A DNA stretch of 64,000 nucleotides. Origin: Ruegeria sediminis (GTDB lineage Bacteria > Pseudomonadota > Alphaproteobacteria > Rhodobacterales > Rhodobacteraceae). The position numbers and the translations under genes are program-made. The DNA is taken from positions 620,001 through 684,000 of the forward strand of contig NZ_VCPD01000002.1 of assembly GCF_005938215.1 (NCBI RefSeq), written 5' to 3'. The notes beneath the pieces are model-generated. The model saw nothing but the letters and a program-made list of their open reading frames with translations, was not told the DNA's origin and made no database searches. Positions 59,432-64,000 of this stretch are shown in pieces. Positions within the stretch are counted from its first letter, which is position 1, and every line of letters begins with the position of its first letter.

Positions 59432-60391
59432 CTATGCGTCCCCTGCGCCGATCTCACCGCAGATCGACCGGCCAAGCCAATCCCGCCGGGCCTCGGCCTC
59501 GTCATGCCGGGCCAGCGCATAGGCCAGCTTGGCATAGGCCGCCTCGACCGTCATGTCGCGCCCGTCGATCACGCCGTGCCGCCGCAGGATCGCGGCCGAG
59601 GCGTAGGTTCCGAACGCCAGACCGCCTTCGGGGCATTGGCTGACCGCGACGACCGGAATGCGCCGTGTCCCGGCAATCTCCAGCGCCCGGCGCAAACCCG
59701 GCGTGTTCGGAACCGTACCGGAGCCGTAGCATCGCAGGACGAATCCGTCACAGGTTTCGGCTGCGTATTCCAGCACCCCGGCGGACACTCCCGGCGCGAC
59801 CGCCAGCACCGCGATGGAATGTGTTCCCGCTTCATGCAGCCCCAGCGCGCTTGCCTGCTGACACGGCTTAATATCGCTGGGGTCCGCCGCGAAGGCGTCG
59901 AAAGCGCGCGAGTGCGATTTGCGAACACGCGCGCCGTGCAGCAGCCTCCCGGCGAACTGAACCCAGACCCCCGCGGGTGCGGTCGTCGCGGCGGCGAACG
60001 CGTCCGTCAGGTTGCGCTCGCCATCGTTGCCTTCGACGGTCAACGGCAGCATCGCGCCGGTCAGGATCACCGGTTTGGACAGCCCCCCAAGCGCAAAGCA
60101 AAGCGCGGCGGCGGTGAACGCCATCGTATCGGTCCCGTGCGTGACGACGAACCCGTCATATTGCGCATGGGACTCGAATATGATTCTGGCGATACGGTTC
60201 CAATCGGCCGGCGTTGCGTTGGCGCTGTCGATCAGCGGTTTCAAAACCACGATGTCGAGCTGATCCAGACCGTCGATCCGGCCTGCGCGGTTGTGGGCAA
60301 AGCCCTCTACGACGCCTTCCGAAGGCACGAAACCGTCCTCGGCGGCAACCATGCCGATCGTGCCGCCCGTATGGATCAGGAGTACCGCCAA
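59432..60391 (-). CDS. ansA: L-asparaginase family protein
   Basis: 319 residues from a TTG start (60391) with GGAAGGG 8 nt upstream; this puts the first catalytic Thr near residue 10 as expected (LLIHTGGTIGM). The second Thr-Asp pair is in VVTHGTDTMAFTA (about residue 86), with VILTGAMLP and the conserved lysine in RVRKSHSRAFDAF. It hydrolyses asparagine to aspartate and ammonia; cytoplasmic type I is likely since no signal peptide is visible. It is convergent with the agmatinase gene (22-nt gap) and 130 nt downstream of the amidohydrolase gene. Confidence 0.9.
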   Translation of the reverse strand: MAVLLIHTGGTIGMVAAEDGFVPSEGVVEGFAHNRAGRIDGLDQLDIVVLKPLIDSANATPADWNRIARIIFESHAQYDGFVVTHGTDTMAFTAAALCFALGGLSKPVILTGAMLPLTVEGNDGERNLTDAFAAATTAPAGVWVQFAGRLLHGARVRKSHSRAFDAFAADPSDIKPCQQASALGLHEAGTHSIAVLAVAPGVSAGVLEYAAETCDGFVLRCYGSGTVPNTPGLRRALEIAGTRRIPVVAVSQCPEGGLAFGTYASAAILRRHGVIDGRDMTVEAAYAKLAYALARHDEAEARRDWLGRSICGEIGAGDA

Positions 60392-60521
60392 TTTTCTTGC
60401 CCTTCCCTTGATCGAGGTCCAGAACAACCCTGCCCGTCGGGAAAGGTCGGATTTGCCCTCCTTCCGCGACCACAAACTGCGTCTGCCACCGCGCACGGCA
60501 CGCCGCAAGGGTTGCGGCGAA

Positions 60522-61409
60522 TTACGACCCGGAAGTCGGGTGCATCCGATAGAATTTCGCCGCGTTCGCACTGAACACACGCTCGTGGTGCTCGGCGGGA
60601 ACCAGGCTTTCCTGCGCGCGCACGATCGCAGCGTAGTCCGAGTACAGGCTGTCCACCGGGAAGTTCGATCCGAACATGCACCGGTTCGCCCCGAACGCGT
60701 CCAGGCAGGTCTCGACGATCGGAGCGATGCTGTCGCGAGTCCAGTTGTGCTCGAACATGCCCAACCCCGACAGTTTGCAGACCACATTGGGCAACCGGGC
60801 AAGGCGTCCCAGTTCGCCCGCCCAATTGCGCAACCCCGCCGGGCTGCGGTCATGCGGAGAGCCCGCATGGCACAGCGCGACGCGCGTTTCCGGCGAATGC
60901 GCCAGAACCGAAGCCGTCTTTGCCATCAGTTCGGGAAGCAGTTGCAGGTCGAAAGACAGCTGCCGATCCGCCAATACCTTCAACCCGCGCAGGAATCTCG
61001 GGTCGTCCAGCAGGGCATTGGTCCCGGTCCGCGCATCCTCGCCCGGGGCGCGGCCGATGATCTGGCGGACGCCGCGCAGGCTGGGCAGGCTTTGGTATCG
61101 GCCCAGTTGCGCCTCGAGGTCGTCCGCGGTCAGGTCGCAGAACGCCACCTGCGCCAGCGGCCAATCGGGATTGGCGTCGGCGACGGATTGCACCCACTGC
61201 GCCTCCGCCCAGCCATCCTCGGCGCCGACCTGGATGTGGACCGAGCCGCCGATGCCGCAGGCTTCGGCGGCGCTACGGAATTCGTCGATCAGGTAGTTGC
61301 GCTGGATCGGGGTCGGATCGCCGAAGAACCTGACCGCACCGCGCTCCATCAGCCACGGATACCTTACCGCGTCCAAATCCCAGAGGTGATGATGCGCGTC
61401 GACTCTCAT
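60522..61409 (-). CDS. Amidohydrolase family protein (fuconolactonase-like)
   Basis: 295 residues, TIM-barrel amidohydrolase_2 type. Metal ligands HHH in MRVDAHHHLWDL, His in ALCHAGSP and Asp/Asn in MFGSNFPVDSLY. This layout matches L-fuconolactonase/L-rhamnonolactonase-like lactonases of sugar breakdown. Its ATG overlaps the stop of the SnoaL-like gene by 4 nt, so both are made together. With the divergent sugar ABC importer it suggests breakdown of an imported sugar or sugar acid whose identity is not evident. Confidence 0.85.
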   Translation of the reverse strand: MRVDAHHHLWDLDAVRYPWLMERGAVRFFGDPTPIQRNYLIDEFRSAAEACGIGGSVHIQVGAEDGWAEAQWVQSVADANPDWPLAQVAFCDLTADDLEAQLGRYQSLPSLRGVRQIIGRAPGEDARTGTNALLDDPRFLRGLKVLADRQLSFDLQLLPELMAKTASVLAHSPETRVALCHAGSPHDRSPAGLRNWAGELGRLARLPNVVCKLSGLGMFEHNWTRDSIAPIVETCLDAFGANRCMFGSNFPVDSLYSDYAAIVRAQESLVPAEHHERVFSANAAKFYRMHPTSGS

Positions 61410-62407
61410 GGGCTTCCGATCTCAGTGGTTCGGGCCAGGATGTCCACGCCCTGCTGCTGCCAGAAATGCAGCAAATCGATGAACACCCAGTTCTCGGCCA
61501 GCTTGTCGCCTTCGCGCCGGTAGATGTCGATCACCCTGAACTCCCCGGCCTTGCCGGTTGCGGGCATGCCCATGAAGCCGCCCGTGGGCGCGGCGGTAAA
61601 GTTGGGCCAGCCGAAGAAGCCGCCGAAACGCCCCTCGGCCATCCGGCAGACATGGCCGGTGCCGGACCGGTCGGCGAAGGACGCCCGGAACGGGCGGGAA
61701 TGCTGCCTGGCGTAGCGTTCGATCGTGTAGGTCGCCCCGATCCCCGCCGGACCCCACCAGATCATGTCGTCGGCCCAGGTTCGGGCCAGTTCTTCCTCCA
61801 GCGGCAAGCCGCTTTTCCATTGGCCAAGATCCGAGATCATGGCGTTGATCAGGGCCAGCGTGCGTTCGCCTTCTTCCGCAGGCTGCGCATCGAACATCAG
61901 CCCGCCATGGGTCATCGGCCCCGGCTGCACCAGATGCGCGGCGGTCTGTGGCGGAAATGGCTGCAACCCGGCCTGCATCATCAAGTGCGGAATGTCGAAG
62001 AACATCGCGGTTTCCGCGATCCGGCCATCGGCGACCCGGTGAAAGGCGCAATAACGCAGAAAAGCCATCTTGCCGGTCGGCCGGATGTTCAGCCACGGGC
62101 GGTCGAACAGGCCCATCAGATGCCCCATCGAGCAAACCCAGGTGGCGTCCTCTTCGAACATGTTGCGCCCGGCCATAAAGATGTCCATCCGCCGCTGCAG
62201 GCGCGTCAGACCGTTGCGCAACGGCTGCCAGAACCGTTGCCCGACCTCTGCGGGGCCCCTGATCTCGTCAAAGGGATGATAGCCGCGCCACAGCAGATCA
62301 TCGGCGCAATGGCTCGCCAAGACACCTGGGATCGCCTGCTCATCCGCGGCGTCGAGATCCTGATAAAAGGCCCGGACGATCTGCTTTTCTGTCTGGAAAC
62401 TTGTCAT
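61406..62407 (-). CDS. Double SnoaL/NTF2-like domain protein
   Basis: 333 residues from ATG 62407 (AAGAGG upstream). Two similar halves of about 160 residues each show the cone-shaped NTF2/SnoaL pattern: IPGVLASHCADDLLWRGYHPFDEIRG with YCAFHRVADGRIAETAMFFDIPHLMMQ, then LARTWADDMIWWGPAGIGA with FRVIDIYRREGDKLAENWVFIDLLHF. Members include ester cyclases and small-molecule isomerases or lyases. Co-expression with a lactonase-like enzyme beside a sugar importer suggests a catabolic role. The specific reaction is unknown. Confidence 0.8.
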   Translation of the reverse strand: MTSFQTEKQIVRAFYQDLDAADEQAIPGVLASHCADDLLWRGYHPFDEIRGPAEVGQRFWQPLRNGLTRLQRRMDIFMAGRNMFEEDATWVCSMGHLMGLFDRPWLNIRPTGKMAFLRYCAFHRVADGRIAETAMFFDIPHLMMQAGLQPFPPQTAAHLVQPGPMTHGGLMFDAQPAEEGERTLALINAMISDLGQWKSGLPLEEELARTWADDMIWWGPAGIGATYTIERYARQHSRPFRASFADRSGTGHVCRMAEGRFGGFFGWPNFTAAPTGGFMGMPATGKAGEFRVIDIYRREGDKLAENWVFIDLLHFWQQQGVDILARTTEIGSP

Positions 62408-62538
62408 CGCCTCTTTGCCTGCAAGTATCTGTTTTTCAATGCCTTCGGATCCGCCGCCACATTGTCCGAATGTGCGCATCCGGGACCGCCAACGCGCATC
62501 GCATCACCGCAGAAGTGAATCGGCCGCCACCGACAATA

Positions 62539-62610
62539 TTGCATACGCTTGCAAATATGTCTTGCAAGTACGAATTATCGGCTCTACAAATTTTGCAAAC
62601 GTATGCAAAA
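62539..62610. promoter_or_regulatory. Cluster of TGCA-centred LacI-type operators
   Basis: Three dyads lie between the divergent units: TTGCA-TACGCT-TGCAA (62539-62554), CTTGCAAG (62561-62568) and TTTTGCA-AACGTA-TGCAAAA (62591-62610). Their centres are 18 and 36 bp apart. The TTGCA half-sites with a central CG resemble LacI/GalR-family operators, and a cognate regulator is presumably encoded beyond the window. Confidence 0.6.
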
Positions 62611-62633
62611 GCGATTCTGCTCAGGGAGGAACC

Positions 62634-63683
62634 ATGGCCGAGATCCAGCTGCGCAACATCAGCAAGCGTTGGGGCAGTTTTGTCGGGGTCAACAATTTCG
62701 ACCTGACGATAGCTGACAAGGAATTCCTCGTGCTGCTGGGCCCTTCGGGCTGCGGCAAGACCACCACGATGCGCATGATTGCGGGACTCGAGGATACGAC
62801 AGAAGGCGACATTCTGATCGGCGGCAAACGGGTCAACGATCTGGAGCCCAAGGACCGAGACATCGCCATGGTGTTCCAGAGCTACGCCCTCTACCCCAAC
62901 ATGAACGTCTACGAGAACATCCGCTTCCCGCTGAAGGTGCGCGGCACCGACCCCTCGACCCACAAGGAGCGCGTCCTGCAGGCGGCCGAGCGGGTCGAGC
63001 TTCTGGATTTCCTCGACCGCAAGCCGGCCGAGCTGTCGGGCGGCCAACGTCAGCGCGTGGCGCTGGCGCGCGCCATCGTGCGCAAGCCCAAGGTGTTCCT
63101 GATGGACGAGCCGCTCTCGAACCTCGACGCCAAGCTGCGCGTGTCCACCCGCGCGCAGATCAAGAACCTCAGCCACGACCTGGCCGCCACCACGATCTAC
63201 GTGACCCATGACCAGATCGAAGCGATGACGCTGGCCGACAGGGTCGTCGTGATGAAAAAGGGCGTCGTCCAGCAGGTCGGAAGCCCGACCGAAATCTACG
63301 ACACGCCCGCCAACACCTTCGTCGCCAGCTTCATCGGCAATCCGGCCATGAACCTTGTGGACGGGGTGATCGAAGGCGGGGTGTTCAAGGCCCAGAATTC
63401 GGTGATCCCCGGCCTCGATGCGCCGGACGGCCCCGTGACGCTGGGTTTCCGCGCCGAGGATGCCAACGTCGTCGAGTCGGGCGGCGAGATCAACGCCCCG
63501 ATCTATACGATGGAACTGCTGGGCGACGCGACCATGGTCTCGGTCCGCATCGGCGGCGCGCTGGTGGCGGTCAAGGCCGACAAGAACTACCGGGCCGAAA
63601 TCGGCGACCAGGTTTCGCTCCATGTCCATACCGATCACTGCCACCTGTTCGACGCCACGACGGGTGAGCGGATGGGGCCGTGA
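62634..63683 (+). CDS. Sugar ABC transporter ATP-binding protein (UgpC/MsmK type)
   Basis: 349 residues. Walker A GPSGCGKTT (about residue 38), VFQSYALYPNMNVYENI, signature LSGGQRQRVALARAIVRKP, Walker B VFLMDEPLSNLDAKLR and VTHDQIEAMTLADRVVVM, then a C-terminal TOBE regulatory domain (TLGFRAEDANVV, YTMELLGDATMVSVRIGG). This is the CUT1 carbohydrate importer ATPase. A strong AGGGAGGA site precedes ATG 62634. It is divergent from the lactonase-like operon with LacI-type operators between, and it is followed at 79 nt by a substrate-binding protein gene with an identical AGGGAGGAAC site. Confidence 0.93.
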   Translation: MAEIQLRNISKRWGSFVGVNNFDLTIADKEFLVLLGPSGCGKTTTMRMIAGLEDTTEGDILIGGKRVNDLEPKDRDIAMVFQSYALYPNMNVYENIRFPLKVRGTDPSTHKERVLQAAERVELLDFLDRKPAELSGGQRQRVALARAIVRKPKVFLMDEPLSNLDAKLRVSTRAQIKNLSHDLAATTIYVTHDQIEAMTLADRVVVMKKGVVQQVGSPTEIYDTPANTFVASFIGNPAMNLVDGVIEGGVFKAQNSVIPGLDAPDGPVTLGFRAEDANVVESGGEINAPIYTMELLGDATMVSVRIGGALVAVKADKNYRAEIGDQVSLHVHTDHCHLFDATTGERMGP

Positions 63684-63762
63684 CGCCCCGCCTATTCCCG
63701 CCGCGTGCGGGATCAACGGGTGCAGACTTCGAAGATGCACCCATATTCTCAGGGAGGAACTG

Positions 63763-64000
63763 ATGTTTCTGAAGAAAGTCATCGCAGCCAGCGTTCTGGC
63801 GGTGTCGGCGGGGGGTGCACATGCCGCCTGCGAAATCTCCGGCCGCGTCAACATCATCGGCAACGAATTCCCGGCGATCCACGCCGTGGCCGACGGTGCC
63901 AAGGAATGCTCCGGCGGCGAGGTCAAAGCGAACCTGACCGCCGATCACCAGAAGATCAACGTCGCGGGCATGACCGGCAACCCGGCCGAGTACACCTCGG
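63763..64000 (+). CDS. Extracellular sugar-binding protein of the ABC importer, cut by window edge
   Basis: The first 79 residues are present. MFLKKVIAASVLAVSAGGAHA is a Sec signal peptide cleaved before ACEISGRVNIIGNEFPAIH, which begins the mature binding protein. AGGGAGGAAC sits 7 nt before ATG 63763. A KKVIAASVLA-type leader directly after the ATPase gene is the usual CUT1 layout. The ligand cannot be told from this fragment. Confidence 0.82.
   Translation, partial: MFLKKVIAASVLAVSAGGAHAACEISGRVNIIGNEFPAIHAVADGAKECSGGEVKANLTADHQKINVAGMTGNPAEYTS

Overview
The window is GC-rich, densely packed alphaproteobacterial chromosome, most likely from a Rhodobacterales (Roseobacter-group) organism. 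The evidence is the gene set and style: a CarD-family regulator, a SUV3-like RNA helicase, an RpoH sigma-32, a Rhodobacterales-type DUF6476 small protein, frequent GTG and TTG starts, and a recurrent intergenic element found widely in this group as far as I recall. No stretch longer than 300 bases lacks a gene. There is no rRNA, intact tRNA, CRISPR array, insertion sequence or prophage. Two genes run off the window: a dihydropyrimidinase at the left edge and a sugar-binding protein at the right.

Bases 1-7860 form a reductive pyrimidine degradation locus. A minus-strand unit encodes PreT, a methyltransferase, PreA and an MFS transporter. A second minus-strand unit encodes an N-carbamoyl-beta-alanine amidohydrolase and dihydropyrimidinase. 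Between them lies a plus-strand RutR-like TetR regulator. A perfect RutR-type palindrome lies in the regulator/amidohydrolase gap, and two degenerate copies lie upstream of preT, so one regulator probably controls the whole pathway.

Bases 7.9-34 kb are mostly housekeeping genes: a ChrR-like cupin, a glycosyltransferase, MetY, a GNAT acetyltransferase, a SIMPL protein, a large acidic single-pass protein with GspL/PilM-like and PilP/GspC-like ends, HppD with a divergent Lrp-type regulator, a KefB/C-type antiporter, CobT/CobS, a potassium channel with a zinc ribbon, CarD, FdxA, an S4 protein, the SUV3-like helicase, a TPR protein, an SCP2 protein plus lysophospholipase, PepF, a DksA-type zinc finger, an M19 dipeptidase, RpoH, and RluD divergent from DUF6476.

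Bases 34.1-45.7 kb form an accessory surface-glycan island. It holds at least five glycosyltransferases, a PAPS-type sulfotransferase, an ATP-grasp-like protein, two FkbM methyltransferases (one broken by frameshifts), an alpha/beta-fold protein and a fusion of a fucosyltransferase-like domain to TPR repeats. Its first gene is clearly AT-richer than its surroundings. No integrase or flanking repeat is visible.

Bases 45.9-53.7 kb carry a HlyD adaptor / FtsX-type permease / ATPase export system, a two-domain kinase and a phospholipase-D lipoprotein. Bases 53.9-60.4 kb look like a polyamine/guanidino-compound degradation cluster (GABA transaminase, XRE-cupin regulator, PuuB-like FAD oxidase, LysR regulator, agmatinase family) followed by an asparaginase. 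The last 3.5 kb pairs an amidohydrolase and a double SnoaL-like protein with a divergent sugar ABC importer, controlled through a cluster of TGCA-centred LacI-type operators.
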